This document shows positions 8,786-17,209 of a stretch of DNA of 64,000 nt, in pieces; position 1 is the stretch's first letter; each line of letters begins with the position of its first letter. The translations under genes were made by a program, and so were the position numbers. The stretch is from Pontibacter flavimaris (GTDB lineage: Bacteria; Bacteroidota; Bacteroidia; Cytophagales; Hymenobacteraceae), in assembly GCF_001907195.1 (NCBI RefSeq), contig NZ_LVWA01000005.1:186001-250000 (forward strand), given 5' to 3'. The notes beneath the pieces were generated by a model. The model saw only the letters and a program-made list of their open reading frames with translations, was not told the DNA's origin and searched no databases.

Positions 8786-9922
8786 TTACGGATAATTGTT
8801 CGTCAGCTCCGTCGGGTTTTCTAAGTCATGATCGGGGGCGTCGTGCAGGGCGCGGTTATGGGAGTAGGGCCGCTGCGCCGCGCTGTGCCGCGACTTCCTG
8901 TTGTCATCATCCTTATTTTGGTTACCCCGTTTGCTAAAGGCCACCCAGGCGGCGCCGGCCAGCGCCACGGCGCCCGCCACCGCCAGCACCGTTGGCACCG
9001 GGTTGCTGACCGGCGGTGGCACTGACACCACGCCATACTCATCCACTACGGCAGGCTCATGCACGTAGCGCCCGTGCCTGGGCACGGCCACCAGCCAGAA
9101 ATCCTGCACCAGGCGCTCAAGTTGGCGCCGCAGCTCCTCGCCCTGCATGGGCATGCCGTGTCCCGAGGCGGCTATTTCCAGTTTCAGGTGACTGAGTGTT
9201 TCCACGGAATGGTGGGCAGAGCCCCAATCGGGTGTAAAGTAGGCAGGCGGCCCGTGCACCTCGCGCTTCTGTGTGATCAGTGCGATGGCCGATTCGCCAT
9301 GGCGCGTTACAAAGGCATCGCCCACAATTAGCGTGCGGTCTTCTTCGCGGAACAATGAAACATGCCCTGCCGTGTGGCCCGGCGTGTGTATCCAGCGCCA
9401 ACCCTCCAGGCCTGGCACACTGCCGTCCGGGGGGAGCAGCTCCACGCGGTTCCTGATGTTGATCGGTTTCTTAGGATAAGTGAACGAGAGGTAGGCCACC
9501 GCGCCGCCGCCTACGCTTGGGTCTGGTGGCGGGTAGCTGCTCTGGCCCGTGAGGTAGGGAAGCTCCATCGGGTGGGCATAAACAGGCACATCCCACAACT
9601 CTGCCAGCTCCTTTACGGCCCCCACATGGTCGAAGTGGCCATGGGTGAGCACAATAGCCTTTGGCCTGCTGTCGGGGCCGAAGATCTCTGCGGCGGCCTC
9701 TCTTATCTTGCCGGCCGAGCCGGGTATGCCGGCATCTACCAGTACCCACGAGCCATCGGGGTTGGCTGCAAAGTATAGGTTTACGATGACGGTTTTTAAG
9801 CCGAATACACGCGGGGCAGCGGTAAACGTGTGTCGTTTACCGGTTTTGTTTCGTGCTGCTGTTGCCTCCATAAGCTTGTCTGTTTTAGTATGTTGAAACC
9901 TGAACTTAGTCTTACGGAACAT
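8786..9922 (-). CDS. MBL-fold metallo-hydrolase with C-terminal membrane segment
   Basis: A metallo-beta-lactamase-fold hydrolase. The HxHxDH zinc motif appears as LTHGHFDHVGAV, with a further ligand in HTPGHTAGHVS and an Asp in LIVGDAFVT. About 230 residues form the catalytic domain. The C-terminus has a single hydrophobic helix (AVAGAVALAGAAWVAF) and then a basic, Asp/Asn/His-rich tail, which would anchor the enzyme to the membrane; this tail is unusual for the family. The start is uncertain: MFRKTK at 9922 or MEATAARNK at 9871. The substrate is unknown; glyoxalase II- or lactonase-like activity is possible. Confidence 0.82.
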   Translation of the reverse strand: MFRKTKFRFQHTKTDKLMEATAARNKTGKRHTFTAAPRVFGLKTVIVNLYFAANPDGSWVLVDAGIPGSAGKIREAAAEIFGPDSRPKAIVLTHGHFDHVGAVKELAELWDVPVYAHPMELPYLTGQSSYPPPDPSVGGGAVAYLSFTYPKKPINIRNRVELLPPDGSVPGLEGWRWIHTPGHTAGHVSLFREEDRTLIVGDAFVTRHGESAIALITQKREVHGPPAYFTPDWGSAHHSVETLSHLKLEIAASGHGMPMQGEELRRQLERLVQDFWLVAVPRHGRYVHEPAVVDEYGVVSVPPPVSNPVPTVLAVAGAVALAGAAWVAFSKRGNQNKDDDNRKSRHSAAQRPYSHNRALHDAPDHDLENPTELTNNYP

Positions 9923-10102
9923 CTGCCAGATAAGCTGCCAAATCCTGCGCAGGCACCTCTTTTAACATAATTTATGGAGCTGTTGTGGCTTACTGCCTGG
10001 GAGGCACGCTTTTTGTGCTCCATTTCCTGCCTGCCGATAAAATCGAGAGCATAGTTTCCTGGTTTGCAGGAATTATTTATATTAGAGCAAAGTTTACTTA
10101 AC

Positions 10103-10363
10103 ATGGTTAATTTATTCATACCCCCAAGCTATATGGCTGTCTATGCAAAGTGCGTGGATGCGACCATGCCCGCCTTCGAACCGGAAGAGTGGATTGAGGA
10201 AGGGAAGGTGTACCCGGTAAAGCATTTCACGGAGCCCCTGAACCAGGGCGAAGGGTTTGCTGTAACGATTATGGACGAGGATGGGGTAGAGATTCACCCG
10301 TCGGCCTCGCACTGGAGCTTTGCTTCCACACGCTTTGAGCTCTACACGCTTCACCTGAACTAG
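10103..10363 (+). CDS. Small conserved-looking protein, unknown
   Basis: A small acidic protein of 86 residues from the ATG at 10103 (MVNLFIPPSY), or 76 from MAVYAKCVDA at 10133. An upstream GTG-type extension to 10064 is unlikely. It has no signal peptide or membrane helix. Features such as EEWIEEGKVYPV and MDEDGVEIHPS suggest a small beta-rich fold. I do not recognise the family. A terminator follows at 10394, so it is probably transcribed alone. Confidence 0.55.
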   Translation: MVNLFIPPSYMAVYAKCVDATMPAFEPEEWIEEGKVYPVKHFTEPLNQGEGFAVTIMDEDGVEIHPSASHWSFASTRFELYTLHLN

Positions 10364-10393
10364 ACCAAAATCAGGAAATTTACGTTAAACTAT

Positions 10394-10420
10394 AAAGGCT
10401 GCCCCGTGCAGCCTTTTTTA
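10394..10420 (+). terminator. Intrinsic terminator
   Basis: Stem AAAGGCTGC/GCAGCCTTT with a CCCGT loop and a T run, 30 bp after the preceding stop codon. Confidence 0.88.
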
Positions 10421-10457
10421 TAACTAAATTGTTGGACAGTGTAGCAGAAATTTACCC

Positions 10458-10718
10458 ATGAGTGCCGAAGAATTCAATGAGTTGCCGCCGCACCTGCAGG
10501 CAACGCTGGCCTTAGACCAGGGCCATTACCTGCACCACCGCATCAAGGGCTGGTGCAAAATCGACCTCTACTGGCTCCACGACTTCTATGTGGAGCTCTG
10601 GTTCCTGTATGATTTGAAAAGCATCGGCCTCGTGCGCGCGCTCACCAGCAACCGCCAGTTGGAGCCCTACCTCGAGACCATCAGGCTAAAACTGAAGACT
10701 CAGAAGAAGGACAGGTAG
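10458..10718 (+). CDS. Small hypothetical protein
   Basis: An 86-residue protein, MSAEEFNELPPHLQATLALD followed by an aromatic-rich middle (CKIDLYWLHDFYVELWF) and a basic C-terminus. It has no signal peptide. The composition and codon use match neighbouring chromosomal genes and the reading frame is clean, which supports a real gene. I do not recognise the family. It lies 94 bp after the preceding gene, past a terminator, so it has its own promoter. Confidence 0.55.
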   Translation: MSAEEFNELPPHLQATLALDQGHYLHHRIKGWCKIDLYWLHDFYVELWFLYDLKSIGLVRALTSNRQLEPYLETIRLKLKTQKKDR

Positions 10719-10967
10719 TTCTGAAAATACAGACGCGGAAAGTATAGCAGAACCATAAATCTCATACTTTCTTTGCCTCATTTGTCCCTGCAAGTATAAA
10801 ATTTACATTGCATCCTTTTAGATTCTAGCTTTACGCGATAACGCTGGGCTACAGTCCGTGCCCTTTCATGGCTGGGCAAGTATGAGTTAATCTAAAGAAA
10901 GGGTATCCCTACCACTCCCCTCATTCTAAATTTCATCTTTCTCCCGTCGGCTCAGCCTCAAATTCCC

Positions 10968-10975
10968 TATCTTTG
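10968..10975 (+). promoter_or_regulatory. -7 box TATCTTTG of peptidase E gene
   Basis: An exact TAnnTTTG match ending 3 bp before the ATG at 10979, implying a leaderless transcript. Confidence 0.55.
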
Positions 10976-10978
10976 GGT

Positions 10979-11698
10979 ATGAGCAGAAACCTACTTTTGA
11001 TAAGCACCTCTACCACGCACGGCACCGGCTACCTGGAGCATGCGGAGCAGGAGATAAGGGCCCTGCTGGAGGGGAAAAAGAGCGTCTTGTTTATACCTTA
11101 CGCCCGTCCGGGAGGCATATCACATAAAGATTATACTTCTAAGGCGCGCGAGGCCTTTGAGAAATGGGGCATAAGTGTGAGCGGGTTGCATGAGTACGAT
11201 GATGCGCCAAAAGCAGTGAAAGAGGCGGAGGCGGTGTTTATAGGGGGCGGAAACACCTTCGTGCTGCTGCGCCAGCTCTACCAGAACAAGGTGGTGGAGC
11301 CGCTGCGGGAGCGTGTGCGGCAGGGCATGCCTTACATGGGCACCAGCGCGGGCACCAACGTGGCGGGCAAAACCATCGGCACCACCAATGACATGCCGAT
11401 CGTGCATGTAAAAACCTTTGATGCGCTGCAATTGGTGCCGTTCAACATCAACCCGCATTTCCAGGACCCTGACCCGGGCTCCACGCACATGGGCGAGACG
11501 CGCGATACCCGCATTGCCGAATTCCACCACCACAATCAACAACCGGTCATCGGCCTGCGCGAGGGCAGCATGCTGCGCGTGCAAGGCGACAAGATGAAGC
11601 TGCTGGGGCCACACACGGCGCGGGTTTTCCTGCAAACTGACAAGCCCATGGAGTTCAAGCCATCCGATGATCTCAACTTCCTGCTGGATGTATACTAA
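10979..11698 (+). CDS. pepE: Peptidase E (alpha-aspartyl dipeptidase), family S51
   Basis: A cytosolic serine dipeptidase that cleaves Asp-X dipeptides. The nucleophile sits in MGTSAGTNVAG near residue 121, within the class I glutamine amidotransferase-like fold. VFIGGGNTFVLLRQL is the oxyanion-forming glycine loop, and the histidine is probably in FNINPHFQDPDP. About 239 residues, the usual family size. The ATG at 10979 (MSRNLLLIS) is preferred over an upstream TTG at 10973 because the -7 box ends at 10975. It stands alone in its transcription unit. Confidence 0.88.
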   Translation: MSRNLLLISTSTTHGTGYLEHAEQEIRALLEGKKSVLFIPYARPGGISHKDYTSKAREAFEKWGISVSGLHEYDDAPKAVKEAEAVFIGGGNTFVLLRQLYQNKVVEPLRERVRQGMPYMGTSAGTNVAGKTIGTTNDMPIVHVKTFDALQLVPFNINPHFQDPDPGSTHMGETRDTRIAEFHHHNQQPVIGLREGSMLRVQGDKMKLLGPHTARVFLQTDKPMEFKPSDDLNFLLDVY

Positions 11699-12120
11699 GT
11701 AGGTCAGATATGAATCTCTTACTGCAGTGAAAGTGTGATTCTGTATGGAGTGGGGCGTGCGCTCTAAAAAACAATAACCCAGCCTTATTCCTCCAGGGAG
11801 GCAGGGCTGTTACGTTTTCGTTTTTGTCATCCTGAAAGGATCTTGGTTGCCAGTAGCAACGGCTTAACCTACCTGCTACCAAGATTCTTAACAGAATGAC
11901 AGATGTTTTTAATAGCGGGGTAGTAAGAAGTTAACAGCCCGACATTTAGGGAGGGGAATTGGCTATCCTGACTAGCTCTGATGCGACGAATAAATCCATA
12001 TTAGTATAAAGTATAAACCTAAGTTCCCCAGAAGATTTATACTTTATACTTCGCTGAAACTGAAAAGGCGCCCCGTTACGGTAGCGCCCTTTCCACTCTC
12101 AACTTTAGCCAATTTTAACC
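11699..12120. other. Intergenic region with terminators and a short repeat
   Basis: A 422-bp gap between convergent units. It contains an imperfect terminator-like stem at about 11773-11826 (AACCCAGCC...GGGCTGTT with an inner CTCC/GGAG stem, then a T-rich tract), the dispersed word GTCATCCTGAAAGGATCTT at 11826, AAGTATA words near 12005-12050, and the terminator of the minus-strand operon at 12061. I see no coding potential. Confidence 0.6.
12061..12092 (-). terminator. Terminator of the sigma-factor operon
   Basis: Read on the minus strand, a GGCGC-type stem with AAAGG/CCTTTT flanks and an eleven-base loop, about 30 bp after the stop of the LTXXQ-like gene. Confidence 0.65.
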
Positions 12121-12573
12121 TTAATTGTTCGCTCTTTTGTCGTCCAGGCGCTTCAGGAGCATTTTCGTGAATTCCCGCTCTCCGCGGTAAAGCTTTATGA
12201 GTTGCTTGTAGGAGATGACCTTCAGGTACCTGCCGGCGTAGTCCTTCTCCAGTTCAAGCTCTTTGTCCTTCGTTATAAACATGTGGTCGATGCGCGACTT
12301 TGCTTCCTGGTCGCTGAGCGCGTCCACATCCTGGCGGTAGCCGCTGCGGTAGCCTCTTATCAGGGTGCGGCGTTTGGCCTCGTACTCGTTGTAAAGGGGC
12401 CAGAACTTCTGCGACTGCTCGGAGCTGAGTCCCATCTTGTCGGTCAGGAAGGCTGTTTTGGCGGCCTCCACACTCTCCTGGCGCTCCTGCGTGCGGCTAT
12501 CCTGGGCCATGGCTGCAGTGCCGCCAAACAAGAGGGCACAGCTAAAAAGTAATAGGAATGTGAAAAGCTTCAT
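12121..12573 (-). CDS. Exported LTXXQ/Spy-like helical protein
   Basis: A protein of about 150 residues with a signal peptide (MKLFTFLLLFSCALLFGGTA, cleavage after AMA). The mature part is helical and charged, with MGLSSEQSQKFWPLYNEYE matching the LTxxQ-like helix of Spy/CpxP-related proteins, some of which act as periplasmic chaperones or metal sensors. The upstream ATG at 12591 would place six polar residues before the signal peptide, so 12573 is chosen. It ends a three-gene operon with an ECF sigma factor and a membrane protein, which points to a role in envelope stress sensing; that role is inference. Confidence 0.7.
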   Translation of the reverse strand: MKLFTFLLLFSCALLFGGTAAMAQDSRTQERQESVEAAKTAFLTDKMGLSSEQSQKFWPLYNEYEAKRRTLIRGYRSGYRQDVDALSDQEAKSRIDHMFITKDKELELEKDYAGRYLKVISYKQLIKLYRGEREFTKMLLKRLDDKRANN

Positions 12574-12580
12574 GGGTGAA

Positions 12581-13018
12581 TTAGTAGTCAATGTTATTCA
12601 GGTTGTAGTACTCCAGCTCCTCTTCGGCAGCCGTGGCACTTACGTTTAAGACGTCGGCCGGCAGTTCCTGCTCGCGCAGGGTGTTCAGCTCGGCAAAGTC
12701 TGTTGTCTCAATGGTCGTATAGGCACTCAGGTAATCCACGATCTCGGTATCCGACACCCTGGCCAGGTTCATAAGCTGCTTCTCCTGCCCGGCCGTCATA
12801 CTATAGTAGAAGACGCCCACGAAAACCAGCAGCAGTAACAATAGCGGGGCCATAGCCAGCCGCAGCGGGCGCCACAGGTTCGGCAGCCAGGCCACCTGTT
12901 CCTGCTCCCTGGCGGCGGTTCGCTCCATCACGCGCATCGGCAGCCGGTCGAAGTAGCCTTCCGGTACCTGGTAAGGGTTGCGCCTGGGTATGTCGCTGAG
13001 TTTAACTTCTTTCTTCAT
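12581..13018 (-). CDS. Single-pass membrane protein, anti-sigma-like position
   Basis: A 145-residue protein: a cytosolic N-terminal stretch of about 55 residues (SDIPRRNPYQVPEGYFDRLP), one hydrophobic helix (LAMAPLLLLLLVFVGVFYY, about residues 54-72) and an acidic periplasmic tail. Lying 43 bp downstream of the ECF sigma gene in the same direction, it has the layout of a short membrane anti-sigma factor. No recognised zinc-anti-sigma (HxxxCxxC) motif is present, so this role is inferred from position and topology. Confidence 0.6.
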   Translation of the reverse strand: MKKEVKLSDIPRRNPYQVPEGYFDRLPMRVMERTAAREQEQVAWLPNLWRPLRLAMAPLLLLLLVFVGVFYYSMTAGQEKQLMNLARVSDTEIVDYLSAYTTIETTDFAELNTLREQELPADVLNVSATAAEEELEYYNLNNIDY

Positions 13019-13061
13019 GCTTTTGAACTCTTCCTGTTAGATGGGGCCTGCCCCCTATAGT

Positions 13062-13673
13062 TTAATCCCGCTTTATAAATTCTTCTATTTTTTTTACCGC
13101 GATGTGGTAAGATGCCTTCAAAGCCCCTACGGAAGTGCCCAGTATCTCGGACATCTCCTCATACTTCATCTCGTCGAAGTACTTCATGTTAAATACCAGG
13201 CGTTGCTTTTCGGGCAGGCGCAGGATGGCTTTCTGCAGCTTCATCTGCACCTCATCGCCAGCCAGTTCGGGGCTAGCCTCCACCTTTTCCATCAGCTCGG
13301 CGGTCACATCGTTCAGGGGCAGGAAAAATTTCCTTTTTTTACTGGAAAGGAAGGAAAGGCACTCGTTGGTGGCGATGCGGTAGATCCAGGTATAGAGCTG
13401 GGCGTCCTGGCGGAAGTTGTCGAGGTTCTTCCATACTTTCAGAAACACGTCCTGCGTCAGGTCGTCGGCGTCGTCATGGTCGATTACCATCTTGCGGATG
13501 TGCCAGTAGATCTTCTCCTGGTACTTGCGCACAAGTTGGTTAAAAGCCATGTTGCGGCTCTCGGGCTGGGCAAATTTCTCAAGTAGCTCTTTGTCTTCCA
13601 ACGGGTGGTATCGGTAAACAGGATCGGCAGGCTCAGAAGTATACTTCCTCCTGAGGAAACAGCAAGTATACAA
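13062..13673 (-). CDS. ECF-family RNA polymerase sigma factor
   Basis: A sigma-70 family factor with only regions 2 and 4. Region 2 contains DDADDLTQDVFLKVWKN and YTWIYRIATNECL (core binding and -10 melting). Region 4 contains LRLPEKQRLVFNMKY followed by a helix-turn-helix, YEEMSEILGTSVGALKASYH. The start is unclear: the frame opens with a TTG at 13673, a TTG at 13601 would give MEDKELLEKF, and an internal ATG at 13550 would cut into region 2. It heads the operon with the anti-sigma-like and LTXXQ-like genes and probably controls an envelope response. Confidence 0.9.
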   Translation of the reverse strand: MYTCCFLRRKYTSEPADPVYRYHPLEDKELLEKFAQPESRNMAFNQLVRKYQEKIYWHIRKMVIDHDDADDLTQDVFLKVWKNLDNFRQDAQLYTWIYRIATNECLSFLSSKKRKFFLPLNDVTAELMEKVEASPELAGDEVQMKLQKAILRLPEKQRLVFNMKYFDEMKYEEMSEILGTSVGALKASYHIAVKKIEEFIKRD

Positions 13674-13707
13674 AAAAGAGAGGGAGATACCGCTGTACCT
13701 CCCTCTA
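13673..13707 (-). terminator. Terminator after transketolase C-subunit gene
   Basis: On the minus strand, an AGAGGGAGGT stem pairs with ATCTCCCTCT across a short loop and is followed by a T-rich tract, between the transketolase stop and the sigma gene. Confidence 0.8.
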
Positions 13708-13729
13708 ATTATACGGTGTGAATACCTGA

Positions 13730-14683
13730 TTACTTTCTGCTGATGGCGCGCTCTGCGGCGGCCACAATGTCATTCTCCGTCAGGCCATACTTCTCCATCA
13801 GCTCGTCCGGGGTGGCCGACTCGCCAAAGGTGTCGTTTACGGCCACGTACTCCTGTGGGGCGGGTTTAGAGGTGGCCAGCGCCTGTGCAATGCTGTCGCC
13901 CAGGCCGCCGATGCGGTTGTGCTCCTCTGCCGATACCACGCAGCCCGTCTTGGCCACAGACTTCAGCACCGCCTCGGTATCCAGCGGCTTAATGGTGTGG
14001 ATGTTGATGATCTCGGCAGAGATGCCTTTATCAGCCAGGATCTTTCCGGCAAGTATGGCCTTCCAAACCAGGTGGCCGGTGGCGAAGATGCTTACGTCTG
14101 TTCCCTCGTTCAGCATCACGGCCTTGCCGATCTCGAACTTCTGGTCGGCAGGGGTGAAGATAGGCACCACCGGGCGGCCGAAGCGCAGGTAAACCGGGCC
14201 CTCGTAGTCGGCAATGGCGATGGTGGCGGCCTTGGTCTGGTTGTAGTCGCAAGGGTTGATCACGGTCATGCCGGGCAGCATCTTCATCATGCCGATGTCT
14301 TCCAGGATCTGGTGCGTGGCGCCGTCCTCGCCCAGGGTAAGGCCCGCGTGCGAGGCGCAGATCTTCACGTTCTTACCCGAGTAGGCCACCGATTGGCGGA
14401 TCTGGTCGTACACGCGGCCGGTGGAGAAGTTGGCAAAGGTGCCCGTGAACGGAATTTTACCGCCGATGGTCATCCCTGCGGCCAGGCCGATCATGTTGGC
14501 TTCGGCAATGCCCACCTGGAAGAAACGCTCCGGAAACTCCTTCTGGAAAGCACCCATTTTCAGGGAGCCGATCAGGTCGGCGCACAGGCCCACCACGTTG
14601 GGGTTCCGGCGACCCAGCTCTAACAAACCGTCACCGAAGCCGGAACGCGTGTCTTTTTTCTCTGTATAAGTATACTCTTTCAT
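13730..14683 (-). CDS. Transketolase C-terminal subunit
   Basis: A 317-residue subunit carrying the pyrimidine-binding and C-terminal domains of a two-polypeptide transketolase. The catalytic glutamate that activates the thiamine diphosphate ring lies in FQVGIAEANMIGLAAG near residue 58. The TGTFANFSTGRVYDQIRQS and HAGLTLGEDGATHQ segments are typical of the family. With the N-terminal subunit at 16187-17044 it forms the enzyme that transfers two-carbon units in the non-oxidative pentose phosphate pathway. Unusually, a von Willebrand A gene lies between the halves, all in one direction, so one transcript could carry all three. Confidence 0.92.
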   Translation of the reverse strand: MKEYTYTEKKDTRSGFGDGLLELGRRNPNVVGLCADLIGSLKMGAFQKEFPERFFQVGIAEANMIGLAAGMTIGGKIPFTGTFANFSTGRVYDQIRQSVAYSGKNVKICASHAGLTLGEDGATHQILEDIGMMKMLPGMTVINPCDYNQTKAATIAIADYEGPVYLRFGRPVVPIFTPADQKFEIGKAVMLNEGTDVSIFATGHLVWKAILAGKILADKGISAEIINIHTIKPLDTEAVLKSVAKTGCVVSAEEHNRIGGLGDSIAQALATSKPAPQEYVAVNDTFGESATPDELMEKYGLTENDIVAAAERAISRK

Positions 14684-14750
14684 CTCTCTGTTTTTTTCTG
14701 TAGCTTATAGAGGGCGCCTGCCTGGTTACTTTATACGTTGGCTGGCCTCC

Positions 14751-16142
14751 TTATCTGTTAAAAATCCTTACGGTTGTAGTCGCGCCCGATCGTATGGTGA
14801 AGTCCTGCACAAAGGTGAACTTGCTCGACTTGGCGGATTTCATCCGGTACACTAATTTATAGTTTCCAGGCTGTAGGGCCATGGTTATTTTGCTGTTGTC
14901 CTCGGGCAGGTTGCAAAGCCAGCGCTGGGCGCCGCTCTCGTGCAACTCGTACACGCTGCCGTAGCCCTGTACCTGCGAGGGGATGGCCAACTGGCCGGGC
15001 GGCGGAATCGTGATCGTGTTCGTTTCGCCGGATTTCAGCTCCACGTTGCGCATGATGATGCGCGGCATGGTAAGGATCTCCAGATCATACTTGCCGGCCA
15101 GGTACTTGTGGCGGTTGCCGAAGGTTTGCACGTTCAGCGTTCTCTCCGTTCCGGCCTGCCGCACGATGGTGTTCAGCAGCCTGTAAGGCGATGGGCCGTC
15201 CTGGCGCAGGTACAACTCGCCTTGCGGTGCCTTCACCTTGATCACGTTGTTTCGGCCCGGCTTGATGCTCAGGCTGCGCTCCAGCACCGGCGGCGTGGTA
15301 TTCACCAGCAGGTGGTAGGGCAGGAGGGCATCCACATCCAGCACGTCGGTTTTGCCGTTGGCGTCCAGGTAATGCACGTAATCATACTCTGCCTCGCCGC
15401 TCAGGGCATTCACAAAGGTCAGGTTCACGCCGGTTTCGCTGGGGCGGTTCTCCTCGTCGAGCAGCTCCACGCTCACGGTGGTCTTGCTCAGGGTTTGCGT
15501 CACGATCTCGGTCAGCACCCGCTCAAAGGTCTTGATGTCGGCGGCATTGAAGTATTGGCCAATGCAGTCCAGTTGCTTCTCATGCTCCGGCTCTATGCCG
15601 ATGCCGATCACGAAGGGGCGCAGGAAAATGCGTTTCCGCTGCAGCGCCTCAGAAGTGGCGCAAGGGTCGCCGCCACAAGACTCCAGCCCATCGGTAATAA
15701 GAATCACCACGTTGCGGGAACGGTCCTCCGGAAAATCGCCGGCGGCCTGCTGCAGCGAGTACGTGATGGGCGTGTTGCCCCGCGGCACAATGGCCTCCAG
15801 CTTTTTCTTGATCGCCTCCGAGTTGTCTTCGCCAAAGGGCACCTCCAGTTTGGTATCCTTGCAGTCGTTGCGCTCGCGGCCAAACTGGTGGCCATAAGCC
15901 CGCAGCGCCACCTCCACGTTGTCATACTGGTCGAGCGAGTCCACCAGGTGGCTGAGCAGGTTCTTGGCCACGGCCATGCGGTCGCTGTTCTCCCACTTGG
16001 CCATCATACTTCCCGAGGCATCCAGCAGAAAGAGGATGCGCGTTTTAGGCTGCGGTTTTTTATCCTGGGCAAAAGCGCCCCCCGTTGCCGAGATCATCAG
16101 CAATAAAAGAAGGGCGGCTATACTTTTGCTCCAGCTTACCAT
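14751..16142 (-). CDS. Exported von Willebrand factor A domain protein
   Basis: A 463-residue exported protein. The signal peptide covers about residues 1-25 (LLLLLMISATGGAFA). The vWA domain follows with a complete metal-ion site: DASGS at residues 41-45, the Thr in GNTPITYSL and the Asp in VILITDGLESCGG. A C-terminal half of about 230 residues is beta-rich and may be carboxypeptidase-regulatory-like. The MIDAS implies metal-dependent protein binding outside the cytoplasm. The gene sits between the two transketolase halves with gaps of 67 and 44 bp, which suggests cotranscription; I see no functional link. Confidence 0.85.
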   Translation of the reverse strand: MVSWSKSIAALLLLLMISATGGAFAQDKKPQPKTRILFLLDASGSMMAKWENSDRMAVAKNLLSHLVDSLDQYDNVEVALRAYGHQFGRERNDCKDTKLEVPFGEDNSEAIKKKLEAIVPRGNTPITYSLQQAAGDFPEDRSRNVVILITDGLESCGGDPCATSEALQRKRIFLRPFVIGIGIEPEHEKQLDCIGQYFNAADIKTFERVLTEIVTQTLSKTTVSVELLDEENRPSETGVNLTFVNALSGEAEYDYVHYLDANGKTDVLDVDALLPYHLLVNTTPPVLERSLSIKPGRNNVIKVKAPQGELYLRQDGPSPYRLLNTIVRQAGTERTLNVQTFGNRHKYLAGKYDLEILTMPRIIMRNVELKSGETNTITIPPPGQLAIPSQVQGYGSVYELHESGAQRWLCNLPEDNSKITMALQPGNYKLVYRMKSAKSSKFTFVQDFTIRSGATTTVRIFNR

Positions 16143-16186
16143 GCGCTAAAACCAGAAAGGTATGGGCTCAGGTCCGAACGTATGAC

Positions 16187-17044
16187 TTAGTAATCGGATG
16201 CTTGCTCTACGGCCAGCTGCTGCAGGGCTTTCTCCAGCTGCTCATCATTTGGCGCCACGCCATGCCACTTGTGCGAGCCCATCATGTAATCCACGCCGAA
16301 GCCCATTTCCGTGTCCATCAGGATTATGACCGGCTTGCCCTTGCCTGTGGCGGCCCTGGCGTCGTCCAGGGCAGGTAGCAGCAGCTCAAAGTTGTTGCCG
16401 TCGGCCTCCAGCACATGCCAGCCGAAGGCTTCGAACTTGGCGCGCAGGTCGCCCAGGCCCGCCACCTCTGCGGTAGAACCGTCTATCTGCTGCCCGTTTC
16501 TGTCTACGGTGGCGATGATATTATCTACTTTGTGGTGCGGGGCATACATGGCGGCCTCCCAGATCTGGCCTTCCTCCAGCTCGCCGTCTCCCATCAGCAC
16601 ATACACCAGGTTGTTATCCTTGTTCAACTTCTTGGCCTGTGCCGCGCCGATGGCAACCGAAAGCCCTTGGCCCAGCGAGCCCGAGGCGATGCGGATGCCC
16701 GGCAGCCCCTCGTGCGTGGTCGGGTGGCCCTGCAGCCTGGAGTCCAGCTTGCGGAACGTGGCCAGCTCTTTTACCTCGAAGAAACCGGCGCGGGCCAGCG
16801 TGGAGTACCATACCGGCGAGATGTGGCCGTTGGAGAGGAAGAACAGGTCCTCGCCCTCGCCGTCCATCGTAAAATCGGTGCTGTAGTTCATCACCCTGAA
16901 GTACAGCGACACAAAGTAATCGGTGCAGCCAAGCGAGCCGCCCGGGTGGCCGGAATTTACGGCGTGCACCATGCGCACAATATCGCGGCGCACCTGCGCA
17001 GCGGTTTGCTTCAGCTCTTCAATGCTAAGGTTATGTGGGTTCAC
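16187..17044 (-). CDS. Transketolase N-terminal subunit
   Basis: A 285-residue subunit carrying the diphosphate-binding domain. The thiamine-diphosphate motif is VLMGDGELEEGQIWEA ending in TVDRNGQQ (a GDGx(n)N pattern). SGHPGGSLGCTDYFVSLYF and ASGSLGQGLSVAIGAA are standard family segments. It pairs with the C-terminal subunit at 13730-14683. Split transketolases of this kind are common in Bacteroidota and archaea. It is the first gene of the presumed three-gene transcript. Confidence 0.92.
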   Translation of the reverse strand: MNPHNLSIEELKQTAAQVRRDIVRMVHAVNSGHPGGSLGCTDYFVSLYFRVMNYSTDFTMDGEGEDLFFLSNGHISPVWYSTLARAGFFEVKELATFRKLDSRLQGHPTTHEGLPGIRIASGSLGQGLSVAIGAAQAKKLNKDNNLVYVLMGDGELEEGQIWEAAMYAPHHKVDNIIATVDRNGQQIDGSTAEVAGLGDLRAKFEAFGWHVLEADGNNFELLLPALDDARAATGKGKPVIILMDTEMGFGVDYMMGSHKWHGVAPNDEQLEKALQQLAVEQASDY

Positions 17045-17173
17045 GTTAGTCTAATTGTTGGTTGTTGAATGGTTTAATTGTTAGCCGGCCGGATTTATAC
17101 TTTAATACTATAAAGTACAGGCAGCCAACTTCGCATCAAGTATACTTCTACTGATGTCCAAATATAACAAAAA

Positions 17174-17203
17174 AACGCAGCTGCCGAAGGGGGCAGCTGC
17201 GTT
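17174..17203 (-). terminator. Terminator of bcp
   Basis: A perfect 12-bp stem AACGCAGCTGCC/GGCAGCTGCGTT with loop GAAGGG, followed on the minus strand by a T run, just after the bcp stop. Confidence 0.92.
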
Positions 17204-17209
17204 AATGTT

